Virus record (IMG/VR): IMGVR_UViG_3300017748_000112
Coordinates: 1 to 26,672 of that record
DNA: 26,672 nucleotides
Direction: 5' to 3' (one strand)
From: a virus
Position numbers and translations under genes: made by a program. Each line of letters starts with the position of its first letter. Position 1 is the first letter of the stretch. Below, piece by piece: positions 17,487 to 26,548 of the stretch. Under the pieces are notes generated by a model that was not told the DNA's origin, searched no databases, and worked only from the letters and a program-made list of their open reading frames with translations.

Positions 17487-18959
17487 ATGGGAACATTTTC
17501 AAAACCAGGATTAACAAGAGGAGAAGAAAGACTAGTAGATCAAAGTGGTATTGCTATAAATCAAGCAATACAAAATCTTGGTACTAGCTTTGAAAATCAA
17601 GTTGCTATGATAAACTTGAATAAAAAAGCTGCTTTAGAACAGCAGATGCAAGTTTACAAACAAGCAAGTGAGATTGAGTCTTCAGATGAATCGTTAGGCA
17701 ATAACTTAGCTCAAGCTCTTAGACTTCAAGCTGATGATCTATATAAAACAACCATAAATACTATGGGTGAAGATCAAACAGAAGCTTTAAGAAAAGAAAA
17801 TAATTTAATAAGCTCTGTAGAAAATTTAGGTGGTAATTTAGAAGTGATAAACATCATGGCTAAAAAGCTTCAACAAATGAATCAAGAAGGTAAAAGTGGT
17901 TTAGTTAGTATTAATTCAAATCCAAAAGCTGCAGAATTTTACAACAACGTAGCTTTATACGGAGGAGCAGGAAGCAAAGCTAATAATGTAAAAGCTGTTA
18001 AATCAAGAATTGAAAACGGTAGCATTATACTTTCGCAAGAAAATTCTAACGGAGAAGTTTTTGAATTTAACATGAAAGGCAATGCAGCAGCTATGGAAAA
18101 TGGTGGAAGACACCACATAGAATTTGTTGACTCAGAAGCTATAAGCGGTGGTTATAAAGCTAATTGGACTGGGCTAACTAAAGACATTCCAGCACTAGTT
18201 AAACAAACAGAAGCTTATAACAAAAGCAGAGGTATAACAACAAGTGTTGATCAAATTTACGAACAACAAAATAGTATAGCTTTTGAAAAAATGAAAAATA
18301 ACAAAGCTGAAATAGCTTTAAACAGCAGTGATGATTTTCAGTTTTTAACATTTACTGGCAACTATAAAGCTAGTCCTGAAGACACTCTTGATAAAGACGG
18401 TAATGCTGTATGGACAGGATCTCAAGAACAAAGAGAAAGAGTTCAGCTAGCTAAAGCTGAATATGCTCAACAACAATTTTCAAATCAAAATGTAAGAACT
18501 AAAGAAAGTATAAAACTTCCTAAACCAAAAACTAAAACTAGTAGTAGTAAAAAAGAAAAACTTAAAACAAAAGTTAAAAAAGATTATTATGACTTAGTAA
18601 AAACAGCCGCTAAACCTGCTTTTTTTGATGCGCCTAGCACTGAGTCTGGTGAAGGACTAATTAAAGTAGATAAGAAATTTGACAAGGGAAAGTTTAAAGA
18701 AAATTTAAAAATTGGTTTATTAAAGGAAAGTCCAGGTGTCATTGTTGAAGGCACAGATGCCGTTTTAAAAGACTGGTTTAAAGAAGATCAAATAAATAAA
18801 AATTCTATTTATATAAAATTACCCGATAATAATATCACAAAGCAACCTACTGGATATAAAATATTAGACGTTGACAATATAAGCGATGATATATTAATGG
18901 ATAGAGAAGCTTTGAACAAGTGGATTATTAACATGTTAAACACTGAATCTCCAATTTAA
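17487..18959 (+). CDS. Probable internal virion protein, unknown fold
   Basis: I do not recognise a domain in this 490-residue protein. The first 160 residues are helical and Q/E/N-rich (EERLVDQSGIAINQAIQNLG, then coiled-coil-like stretches). A mixed alpha/beta region follows. Residues about 344-368 form a basic Lys/Ser/Thr linker (KLPKPKTKTSSSKKEK), and the C-terminal 110 residues look like a separate small folded unit ending in WIINMLNTESPI. No signal peptide or membrane helix is present. It lies between a small ejection-type protein and the 2430-residue protein, the position occupied by the middle of three internal core proteins in T7-like phages, so an ejected core protein is the best guess. 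The leader ACTAATAAAAAATATG has no Shine-Dalgarno. Confidence 0.62.
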   Translation: MGTFSKPGLTRGEERLVDQSGIAINQAIQNLGTSFENQVAMINLNKKAALEQQMQVYKQASEIESSDESLGNNLAQALRLQADDLYKTTINTMGEDQTEALRKENNLISSVENLGGNLEVINIMAKKLQQMNQEGKSGLVSINSNPKAAEFYNNVALYGGAGSKANNVKAVKSRIENGSIILSQENSNGEVFEFNMKGNAAAMENGGRHHIEFVDSEAISGGYKANWTGLTKDIPALVKQTEAYNKSRGITTSVDQIYEQQNSIAFEKMKNNKAEIALNSSDDFQFLTFTGNYKASPEDTLDKDGNAVWTGSQEQRERVQLAKAEYAQQQFSNQNVRTKESIKLPKPKTKTSSSKKEKLKTKVKKDYYDLVKTAAKPAFFDAPSTESGEGLIKVDKKFDKGKFKENLKIGLLKESPGVIVEGTDAVLKDWFKEDQINKNSIYIKLPDNNITKQPTGYKILDVDNISDDILMDREALNKWIINMLNTESPI

Positions 18960-18965
18960 TAAAAT

Positions 18966-21900
18966 ATGCCAATAGAAGATTTTTTAGTAGATTTTTATTC
19001 TAAAAATGCTGATCAAGATATTGATCAAGTTAAAATTGACAGTATAGTGGACTACTATGGTGGAGACAACGTTTCTATGATAAATGATTTATATGAAAAA
19101 TATGATCCTGGAAATATAAACGATGATAAAGTTTTACAAATACAAGAATATTATTCACTTGATCTGCCTGAGCAAAAGCAAGTTATCAAAGAGTCTATTA
19201 CACAAGAAGAAGTTGTTGTAGATAAAGACAATACAATCAAAGACTCTTCAGTAATAAAAGATATTTCTTTAAGTGAGCCTACAAAAGAAGAAATAAAAAT
19301 AGACACCACTAAGAAAAGATTTGACAAAGGTTTGTTTAAAATGGCAGAAAGGCCTGCTTATGATAATTATATAAAAACTAAATCTTTAGATGTAAGCTTG
19401 TTGCCTAAAGAAAAAGAAGAAGAAGTTGGCTTTATACAAGATAAAATAGCTAGATTAGGTAGGGGTATAGCTAGCACAGCTAAAGGATTTGAGCAATTTA
19501 AAACATCTTTAGTTTTAACAGGAGCTGATATTGCTTTAGATGTTTTTAATCCTGAAATAACTACCGAGCAAAAAATACAAAGTTTAAAAGTGTTGAAAGG
19601 AGTTGAAGATGCTTCGTTAGGTGTTGAAACATACGATGCCATTATAAAAGGACTAGGCAACTATGTTAGAGAGTACGATTCTGAAAGCATTACTGATGAC
19701 ATAGCTAATGGTAATTATGCGCAGGCAGCTGATAGAGCTATTGGAGGGGTTTTTGAATCTGCTCCATCATTAGCGCTTGCTTATTTAGGTCCAGGTGGTT
19801 TAATAGCTTTAGGCACAAGCTCTGCTGGTAATAAGTTTGATGAAGAGTTTGAAGAAAACCCTGAAGAAGGAACTAAAACTATATTATTAAACTCTATATT
19901 AGCAGGAACAGCTGAAGCTAGTTTCGAGTTAGTCACTAGAGGAATATTGTCAAAAGCTAGATTGCTTAAAAATTCTGGAAATAATAAAGCTGCAAAAGAC
20001 TTAATAAGCAATTACTCTACAAATGTAATAAAAAGACTTGCAACTGATCCAGCTGCTGAAGGCTTATCTGAAGCTGCTACTGAATTTACAACTGACTTAA
20101 TAGATATAGCCACATTTGAAAAAGATGAATTACCTGATTTATTTACAGAAAAAAACATTAAAAAGTGGGCTGATGCTGGTATAATTGGAACTTTAACTGG
20201 TGGAGGCATAGTTACTACAGGAGCTTTAAAAAGTAGTGAACAATCAGTTAGAACAGCTGCTGAATACACGTTAACTCCAAATTCAGATAAGAAAATAATT
20301 AACGATGCGGCTTTAGAAATAAATAACTTAAATGAACAGATAAAGGAAGTTAATAACCAAGAAGATGTAGATATAATAGAAGCTCAAATAGCTAACGAAG
20401 AAAATAAAATAATAAACACTAAGAAAAAAGTTAGTGAGGAGTTAAACATGATGAATCCTGATGAGTTAAAAGCTTATGCTGATAATATAGATAAAATAAA
20501 TAAAGAAAAGAAAAGAGCACAGTCTAACTCTATTTTTGTAAGAAAAGCTAATGTACAGAATCTTGCTAATTTAGAACTAGAAAATCAAGCTTTAATAAGA
20601 GAGTCTGTAGATAGAAGATTAAATGAAAATATTAAAACAGTAGGTGTTAAAGATTTAGGTAGAACAGTTAATGATTATAACGCTAAAGAAGATTATCAAA
20701 AAGCTTACGACAACACGGAGTTTGGTAAGAAAAACTCTATGAACGTCACAAGTTCTGATGGTTTTATAGACACTGAAGGTGATATATATATTAATAAAGA
20801 AGTTGCACAAAAAGTAAGAAATGTCAACGTTCCTGCTCACGAGTTATTACATGGTATATTAGATAATAATATTAAAGAACCTGGTCAATTAAAAAGATTA
20901 GTAAATGAATTTAAAGCTATATTACCTATAGAAACAGCTAATTTAATTCAAAAAAGAATAGATGATAACTATAGGTTTACTACAGATGAGCGAGGTAACA
21001 GAGTTGAAAGACCAGAGTCTGAATACATGCAAGAATATTTTACAGCTTTTGCAGATTTAATTGGTAATAGAAAAGTTAAATTTAATGAAAATATATTTAC
21101 TAAAGTAGGTGAAAAAATAATACCTATATTTAAAGGTAAAGGATATGGACATATTAAATTTGAAACTGGTAAAGATGTTTACGACTTTATTAAAAGCTAT
21201 CAAAAACAAATATCTAAAGGTGAATTAGCACCTGAAACTATAGAAGCTGCTAAAAAAGTTGCTGATCAAGATGTTAAAACTGAGTTTTCTAAATCTGAAG
21301 TAACAGACTTGGCTAAACAATATAAAGCTGATCCTGCTAATACAGACGTAGAAGAATTAATAAAGCAATACGACAATGTAGCTTTAAAAGCTTTAGGTTA
21401 TGATATATCTAAAGGTACTATAGCTCCAGAAGAAGCTATATCATTTGTTAATAAAGAGTTTGATAGTATATTAAGAAGATATGACGGATCAACAGAGTTT
21501 TCTACTTGGATTAATTCTAATATAAGACCTAAACGTCAAGCTTTTTATGATGAACAAATAGGCAAAGAATCAGAGACTACTAGCATTGACTCAGAACAAG
21601 CTAGACAAGTTGTAGATGACTCAGAAACTACAACTGATGATAGAACTGAAAAAGAAATAAGACAAGCAGAGAGAAAGATTAAAGTAGCAAAAAGATTAAA
21701 CTTAGAAGAGAAAGCTATAAAAGAAGTTAGTGATAAAGTAAAAGATGTTGATTTATCAAAGGTTAATTATAAAACTCTTAAAAACTTAGCTAATGAAACT
21801 ATTGGTGAAGCATTTGGTATATCACCTAATAAAATACTAAGTAATGCTAATTTAACCAAAAGTGAAATAGCTAATGCTCAAAGATACATAAAGAATAATG

Positions 21901-24900
21901 TTGACTTATTAAAAGCTTTATTACCTGATGGCTATAATAAAGATTTTAAATCTACTGGTGTTCCTAAAGTATTACTTGATAAGTTTTACAACAAACGTAG
22001 TGTAAGAGCTAAAACAGGTGCTGGATTAAATGTGCAGATTAAAAAACCTAATATAGGTTCTAATGAGTTTTTAGAAGTGTTTGGGTTTGTAGATGGTAAA
22101 CCAACGAGAGATGATAGAAATATATCTGCTAGAATAATTGCTTTAGCTAATCAAACTGGTAAAGCTATAACTAATCAAACAGTTAGAGAGCAATTACAAA
22201 AAGAAGGTATGCCTGAATCTGCTTTGCAAGACATTAAAAGCGGTACACCAACTGCTATGTTTAGTTTATCTACTAAACCTATACAAAATCAATTAAATGA
22301 ATTAGCTTTATTAAGAGATAAAAAAGCTATAGCTAAAGTTTTAGGATTTAAATCTGAAGCTATAAATGAATCTACTAGACCAAAGCTTCAAGCGTTAATG
22401 CAAGAAGCTGCTAAATACTTAGACATGTCTATAGTTGCTGCTGGTATGATGGGTAGTGGTGGTAGGCAAACTTTTTATGGAGATTTTAAAGATGGAAAAT
22501 TTGTAAGAGATCCTAAAGCTAGTAAAAAGTGGATTAAAAGAACTAATGGTGAATACATTTTATTTGAGCAGAAAAAAGATGGAAAATTTACTAGAGTAAA
22601 TAAAAAACAAGTAGCAGAGTTTGATGATTATGTAGCTAAACCAGGTAGATTGTATTATAGTACAAAAGATCCTGCTTACAAAAAGCTAGTTGAAAATGTT
22701 GAAAAATCTCCATTTGAAGGCACTTTTAAACAAATAAAACTACCAAAAGACGGTAAAATAACAAAAAGTTTTTTAGATAACAAAAAGAAACAAAGTGATT
22801 TAAATATGGAAATTTTAGATCATGTTGTTAATAAACTTGCTCAAGCAGTTCAAGATGGAATGTCTATGGACGTAGCTGGTATGATTATAATACAAAGTTA
22901 TCAAGCGACTAGTGGTCTTATAAAAACAGCTGCGCCTTTTAAATATATGTCTGACGTTTTTGAGTACGGAGACAAGAAAGATGGTACAAAAAAATATAGA
23001 GAAGAGCATAATCCTCCAGCCTCTGTAATTGGCGCTAACTTGTTGTGGGCTATAAAAAATAATGCTGCTAAACCGATAATGAAAGAAGTTAGAAAAAACT
23101 TTCACCAAACAGTATTATCTAAAAAAGATGATTCAAAGTTAGATATAGACTACGCAGCGACTTTACCAAATGGAACTAATATAACTACAGATCCTATTAT
23201 AAGGATGGCAATGGCTGGTATTAATTTAAATACTATAAAAAATGTTGTAACCGGTAAATCTATAATAGAAGAATTTGGACTAGGTATAGATAATAAATTT
23301 AGTTCTATGCAAAATGTTTCAGCTTTTCAAAATAACCTAGTTGAACAAGTAATATTAGAAGATTTAGATATTAAAGAAGCTAAAAAGCAATTAGATCAAT
23401 ACTTAAAAATAGCACCAAGTCAACTAAAAGCTAGTAAAAGTACTAATAAAACTCTTAATGATTCTAAAGTTTTAAATGTAGAAGGTAATTTAAATATTCA
23501 AGATTTACTAAGTAAAGCTGCTAGTATAGATGAAGCTTTAAATATTGCTAGAGATGTCAATGCTCCTGTTAAAAAAATTAGAGTATTTGATTTTGATGAC
23601 ACGTTAGCTACTACTAAATCAGATGTTTTGTTCACAGCGCCTGATGGAACTGAAGGTAAATTAAATGCTGAAGAGTTCGCTAAACGAGGCAAAGAGCTTT
23701 TAGATGAAGGCTATGTGTTTGACTTTTCTGAATTTAATAAAGTAACTAAAGGTAAACCTGGTCCATTGTTAGAAGTAGCTAAAAAAATACAAGCAGCAAG
23801 AGGGACAGAAGATGTATTTGTTTTAACAGCTAGAGCACCTGAAGCTCAAGTAGCTATTAAAGAATTTTTAGATGGTGTAGGATTAAATATACCATTAGAA
23901 AATATAACTGGTTTAGGCAACTCTACAGGTGAAGCTAAAGCTAATTGGATGGTAGATAAAGCAGCGGAAGGCTACAACGACTTTTACTTTGCTGATGATG
24001 CTTATCAAAATGTTAAGGCAGTTAAAGACGTAATGTCTGTGATCGATGTTAAGTCTAAAGTTCAACAAGCTAAATTCTCTTTGTCAAAAGATTTAAACTC
24101 TGACTTTAATAAAATACTAGAAAACAAATCTGGTATTGGTGCGGAAAAAGTTTATTCAGATGCTAGAGCTAAAACAGTTGGAGCTAGTAAAGGTAAGTTT
24201 AAATTCTTTATTCCACCATCAGCTGAAGACTTTGTAGGTTTATTATATCCAACATTAGCTAAAGGTAAACTAGGTGACGATCAAATGGCTTGGTATAAAG
24301 AAAGATTATTAAATCCTTTTGCAAGAGCTTATGAGAACTTATCAAGAGATAGAGTTAATTTGATGAATGATTTTAAAGCTCTTAAAAAAGAACTAGAAGT
24401 ACCTAAAGATTTACGTAAAGAAGCTATTGATGGTTTTACAAACGAACAAGCTGTAAGAGTTTACTTATGGAACAAACAAGGTTTAGAAATACCTGGTATA
24501 TCCAAAAGAGATTTAAAAGATTTAACTGAAGTTATTGATAAAAATCCTAAACTAAAAGTATTTGCAGATCAATTACAAGCTATAAATAAATCAGATGGTT
24601 ATCCAGTGCCGCAAGAATCTTGGTTAGTTGGTACAATAACAACTGATCTAATAAACGGTTTAAACACTGTTAAGCGTGCTAAGTATTTAGAAGAATGGCA
24701 GACAAATGCTGATATAATATTTTCTAAAGAAAATTTAAATAAGATGGAGGCTATATATGGGCCTAAGTATAGAGAAGCTTTGCAAAATGTATTATCAAGA
24801 ATGAAGACTGGTAAAAACAGATTATTCAGCGAAAGCAGAATAGGTAACCAAGTATTAGATTATATTAATGGATCTATTGGAGCTATAATGTTCTTTAACA

Positions 24901-26258
24901 CTAGATCAGCTGTACTTCAAACAATATCTTCTATAAACTTTATTAACTGGAGTGATAATAATATTTACAAAGCTGGTAAAGCATTTGCTAATCAACCTCA
25001 ATACTGGAAAGATTTTACAAAATTAATGAACTCAGACTTTTTAAAAGATAGAAGACAAGGTTTAAAACTTAATATATCTGAGTCTGAAATAGCTGATGCT
25101 GCAGCTACAAGTAAGAACAAGGCTAAAGCTGCTTTAAACTACTTACTTCAAAAAGGATTTTTACCTACTCAAATAGCTGATAGCTTCGCTATTGCTTCAG
25201 GTGGTGCTACTTATTATAGAAATAGAATAAATGTTTCATTAAAAGAAGGCATGTCTCAAAAAGAAGCTGAAGAAAAAGCTTTTAGAGATTTTAGAGAGAT
25301 AGCTGAAGAGTCTCAACAATCAAGTAGACCTGATAGAATATCACAGCAACAAGCAAGTAACGTTGGTAGAGTTATATTAGCATTTGCTAACACACCTTCT
25401 CAATACGCTAGAATAATAAAGAAAGCTGCTAGTGATCTTAAAAACAAAAGAGGTGATTGGAAAAACAATGTATCTAAAATAATATATTATGGAGCTATGC
25501 AAAACCTTGTATTCAATGTACTTCAACAAGCTTTATTTGCTGTAGGCTTTGGAGATGACGATGAGGAGACAGAAAAAAGAGAAAAGAAATATGTTGGTAT
25601 AGCTAATGGTATGGTTGACTCATTGCTCAGGGGATTAGGTTATGGTGGAGCTGCAGTGTCAGTTGCTAAAAACTTACTTCTTGATGTTTACGAAAGATCA
25701 AAAAGAAAAAGACCTGAATATGTTGACTCTGCTTGGAAGTTATTAGATTTTTCTCCACCAATAGACTCTAAAGTTTCTAAATTAAAAGCTGCTGGATATA
25801 TGGTAGACAAATATGGAGACGATATGGTTGAAAAAGGATTTGCTATAGATAATCCAGCTTACGAAGCTGGTTCAAAAGTCGTTTCTGCAACAACTAACAT
25901 ACCTTTAGATAGGCTATTTACTAAAGCAAACAATATAGCTGGAGCTATGGGAGAAGACGCAGAGACATGGCAAAGAGTTGCTATGATGTTAGGTTGGCCA
26001 GAGTGGCAAATAAAAGACAAGAAAAAAATTGTTAAAGCTCCTAAAACAAAAGAAGAAAAAATAAAAATTAAAGAAGAAAGATCTAAAACTAGAGTTAAAG
26101 AAGCTAAAGGTTCTACAGATTATAAAACATTAAAAAAGCTTAATAGGTCTGAACAAATTCAAATGCTAAAAGATTTAGGTTACCCTAGAATGAGAATTAA
26201 AAAGCTAAAAAAAGAATCAGATTTAATAGAAGAAATAATAGAAATGAATAAAAAATAA
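18966..26258 (+). CDS. Giant polyvalent virion protein: HExxH peptidase, HAD phosphatase, membrane-prone C-terminal domain
   Basis: At 2430 residues this is the largest protein here and probably ejected into the host. In order: two short repeats with D..YYGG/EYY motifs (residues 1-65); Gly/Ala-rich hydrophobic segments (about 266-287 and 402-420); a zincin-like site H625-E-L-L-H629 with a possible third ligand E690; a weakly sigma-region-2-like helical segment (about 770-865); an unassigned region with GSGGRQTFYG (about 1163) and EEHNPPAS (1346-1353); a HAD phosphatase with D1542/D1544, T1621, K1658 and D1677/D1678; a large helical domain (about 1740-2300) with NTRSAVLQTISSIN, FLPTQIADSFAIASGG and hydrophobic 2175-2196; and a C-terminal SAP/HeH-like tail (2392-2430). 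I associate the HAD and C-terminal blocks with phage large polyvalent proteins. All HAD motifs are intact. No lytic transglycosylase was recognised. Confidence 0.85.
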   Translation: MPIEDFLVDFYSKNADQDIDQVKIDSIVDYYGGDNVSMINDLYEKYDPGNINDDKVLQIQEYYSLDLPEQKQVIKESITQEEVVVDKDNTIKDSSVIKDISLSEPTKEEIKIDTTKKRFDKGLFKMAERPAYDNYIKTKSLDVSLLPKEKEEEVGFIQDKIARLGRGIASTAKGFEQFKTSLVLTGADIALDVFNPEITTEQKIQSLKVLKGVEDASLGVETYDAIIKGLGNYVREYDSESITDDIANGNYAQAADRAIGGVFESAPSLALAYLGPGGLIALGTSSAGNKFDEEFEENPEEGTKTILLNSILAGTAEASFELVTRGILSKARLLKNSGNNKAAKDLISNYSTNVIKRLATDPAAEGLSEAATEFTTDLIDIATFEKDELPDLFTEKNIKKWADAGIIGTLTGGGIVTTGALKSSEQSVRTAAEYTLTPNSDKKIINDAALEINNLNEQIKEVNNQEDVDIIEAQIANEENKIINTKKKVSEELNMMNPDELKAYADNIDKINKEKKRAQSNSIFVRKANVQNLANLELENQALIRESVDRRLNENIKTVGVKDLGRTVNDYNAKEDYQKAYDNTEFGKKNSMNVTSSDGFIDTEGDIYINKEVAQKVRNVNVPAHELLHGILDNNIKEPGQLKRLVNEFKAILPIETANLIQKRIDDNYRFTTDERGNRVERPESEYMQEYFTAFADLIGNRKVKFNENIFTKVGEKIIPIFKGKGYGHIKFETGKDVYDFIKSYQKQISKGELAPETIEAAKKVADQDVKTEFSKSEVTDLAKQYKADPANTDVEELIKQYDNVALKALGYDISKGTIAPEEAISFVNKEFDSILRRYDGSTEFSTWINSNIRPKRQAFYDEQIGKESETTSIDSEQARQVVDDSETTTDDRTEKEIRQAERKIKVAKRLNLEEKAIKEVSDKVKDVDLSKVNYKTLKNLANETIGEAFGISPNKILSNANLTKSEIANAQRYIKNNVDLLKALLPDGYNKDFKSTGVPKVLLDKFYNKRSVRAKTGAGLNVQIKKPNIGSNEFLEVFGFVDGKPTRDDRNISARIIALANQTGKAITNQTVREQLQKEGMPESALQDIKSGTPTAMFSLSTKPIQNQLNELALLRDKKAIAKVLGFKSEAINESTRPKLQALMQEAAKYLDMSIVAAGMMGSGGRQTFYGDFKDGKFVRDPKASKKWIKRTNGEYILFEQKKDGKFTRVNKKQVAEFDDYVAKPGRLYYSTKDPAYKKLVENVEKSPFEGTFKQIKLPKDGKITKSFLDNKKKQSDLNMEILDHVVNKLAQAVQDGMSMDVAGMIIIQSYQATSGLIKTAAPFKYMSDVFEYGDKKDGTKKYREEHNPPASVIGANLLWAIKNNAAKPIMKEVRKNFHQTVLSKKDDSKLDIDYAATLPNGTNITTDPIIRMAMAGINLNTIKNVVTGKSIIEEFGLGIDNKFSSMQNVSAFQNNLVEQVILEDLDIKEAKKQLDQYLKIAPSQLKASKSTNKTLNDSKVLNVEGNLNIQDLLSKAASIDEALNIARDVNAPVKKIRVFDFDDTLATTKSDVLFTAPDGTEGKLNAEEFAKRGKELLDEGYVFDFSEFNKVTKGKPGPLLEVAKKIQAARGTEDVFVLTARAPEAQVAIKEFLDGVGLNIPLENITGLGNSTGEAKANWMVDKAAEGYNDFYFADDAYQNVKAVKDVMSVIDVKSKVQQAKFSLSKDLNSDFNKILENKSGIGAEKVYSDARAKTVGASKGKFKFFIPPSAEDFVGLLYPTLAKGKLGDDQMAWYKERLLNPFARAYENLSRDRVNLMNDFKALKKELEVPKDLRKEAIDGFTNEQAVRVYLWNKQGLEIPGISKRDLKDLTEVIDKNPKLKVFADQLQAINKSDGYPVPQESWLVGTITTDLINGLNTVKRAKYLEEWQTNADIIFSKENLNKMEAIYGPKYREALQNVLSRMKTGKNRLFSESRIGNQVLDYINGSIGAIMFFNTRSAVLQTISSINFINWSDNNIYKAGKAFANQPQYWKDFTKLMNSDFLKDRRQGLKLNISESEIADAAATSKNKAKAALNYLLQKGFLPTQIADSFAIASGGATYYRNRINVSLKEGMSQKEAEEKAFRDFREIAEESQQSSRPDRISQQQASNVGRVILAFANTPSQYARIIKKAASDLKNKRGDWKNNVSKIIYYGAMQNLVFNVLQQALFAVGFGDDDEETEKREKKYVGIANGMVDSLLRGLGYGGAAVSVAKNLLLDVYERSKRKRPEYVDSAWKLLDFSPPIDSKVSKLKAAGYMVDKYGDDMVEKGFAIDNPAYEAGSKVVSATTNIPLDRLFTKANNIAGAMGEDAETWQRVAMMLGWPEWQIKDKKKIVKAPKTKEEKIKIKEERSKTRVKEAKGSTDYKTLKKLNRSEQIQMLKDLGYPRMRIKKLKKESDLIEEIIEMNKK

Positions 26259-26296
26259 GGAACAATAAAATACTGGGCGCCATACCCAAAGTTCCT
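26258..26296 (+). other. Nested inverted repeat downstream of the giant gene
   Basis: AGGAAC (26258-26263) pairs with GTTCCT (26291-26296), and inside it TGGG (26274-26277) pairs with CCCA (26285-26288), with an asymmetric internal loop. It lacks a T-run, so it is not a terminator on its own. It lies just upstream of the terminator hairpin and could protect the transcript 3' end or be a small structured RNA. Function is unproven. Confidence 0.45.
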
Positions 26297-26303
26297 GTAA
26301 CCA

Positions 26304-26336
26304 AAAAAGGGGAGGTCATTACGACTTCCCCTTTTT
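26304..26336. terminator. Bidirectional terminator between convergent gene sets
   Basis: GGGGAGGTC (26309-26317) pairs with GACTTCCCC (26323-26331), one G-T wobble, around loop ATTAC. The stem is flanked by an A-run (26304-26308) and a T-run (26332-26336) that extend it. The T-run serves plus-strand transcripts from the structural operon and the A-run becomes a U-run for the minus-strand genes, whose last stop codon lies four bases away. Confidence 0.9.
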
Positions 26337-26340
26337 ATAT

Positions 26341-26382
26341 TTAACACCATGGGCAAAATCCACCCGGACAGTTTTCACACAT
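26341..26382 (-). CDS. Putative four-cysteine micropeptide (13 residues)
   Basis: On the minus strand an ATG at 26382-26380 opens a 13-residue reading frame, MCENCPGGFCPWC, ending in TAA. The four cysteines form CxxC-x4-CxxC, a possible metal-binding or redox micro-motif. The start context AAAATTATG matches the AATTATG leader seen before several structural genes here, and the stop is four bases from the terminator, so it would be the last gene of the minus-strand transcript. It is too short for statistical gene calling and may be chance; a host- or metal-related role is speculation. Confidence 0.4.
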   Translation of the reverse strand: MCENCPGGFCPWC

Positions 26383-26392
26383 AATTTTAATT

Positions 26393-26548
26393 TTAGAATC
26401 TATAAGTAATACCAAAAGCAAATATAAAACCTCCACTAACTATAGCTAAAGTGTTAGGATTTAAATTGATTTTTTGTTTATGTAGTATCATATTGCCAGC
26501 TGCAAAGCTAGCTAGGCTTATACCACCTATTATTGCTAATTTTCTCAT
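26393..26548 (-). CDS. Small membrane protein with two predicted helices (possible holin-like)
   Basis: A 51-residue minus-strand gene: MRKLAIIGGISLASFAAGNM forms a basic start and a first membrane helix (about residues 4-21). A short polar loop (HKQKINLNPN) follows, then a second helix (about 33-49, with VSGGFIFAFGI). ATG at 26548-26546 overlaps the TGA of the upstream membrane gene in ATGA, which supports both as a translationally coupled pair. AAAAGG lies right before the start. Size, two helices and position next to the late structural operon would suit a holin or another lysis or envelope-acting protein, but no holin family signature was recognised and there is no endolysin in the window to support it. 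Confidence 0.6.
   Translation of the reverse strand: MRKLAIIGGISLASFAAGNMILHKQKINLNPNTLAIVSGGFIFAFGITYRF

Noticed and set aside
18663-19340. Short similar stretches KKFDKGKFK (490-residue protein) and KKRFDKGLFK (giant protein)
   Set aside because: Only about ten residues, Lys/Phe-rich, in low-complexity linkers; not enough to claim duplication or a shared signal, though a packaging tag cannot be fully excluded.
22815-23108. 97-residue minus-strand frame inside the giant gene
   Set aside because: Composition is Phe/Ser/Tyr/Cys-rich, as expected for the reverse of an AT-rich coding strand; the plus-strand frame is continuous through it.
12-26258. Possible alternative genetic code, since all thirteen plus-strand stops are TAA
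   Set aside because: Some crAss-like phages recode stops, but standard translation gives full-length proteins with tryptophan in place at expected motifs, and TGA ends the partial minus-strand membrane gene. Low G+C explains TAA preference.
26349-26384. Plus-strand 11-codon frame (MGKIHPDSFHT) overlapping the four-cysteine micropeptide
   Set aside because: No leader motif, lies downstream of the plus-strand terminator and has no distinctive composition.
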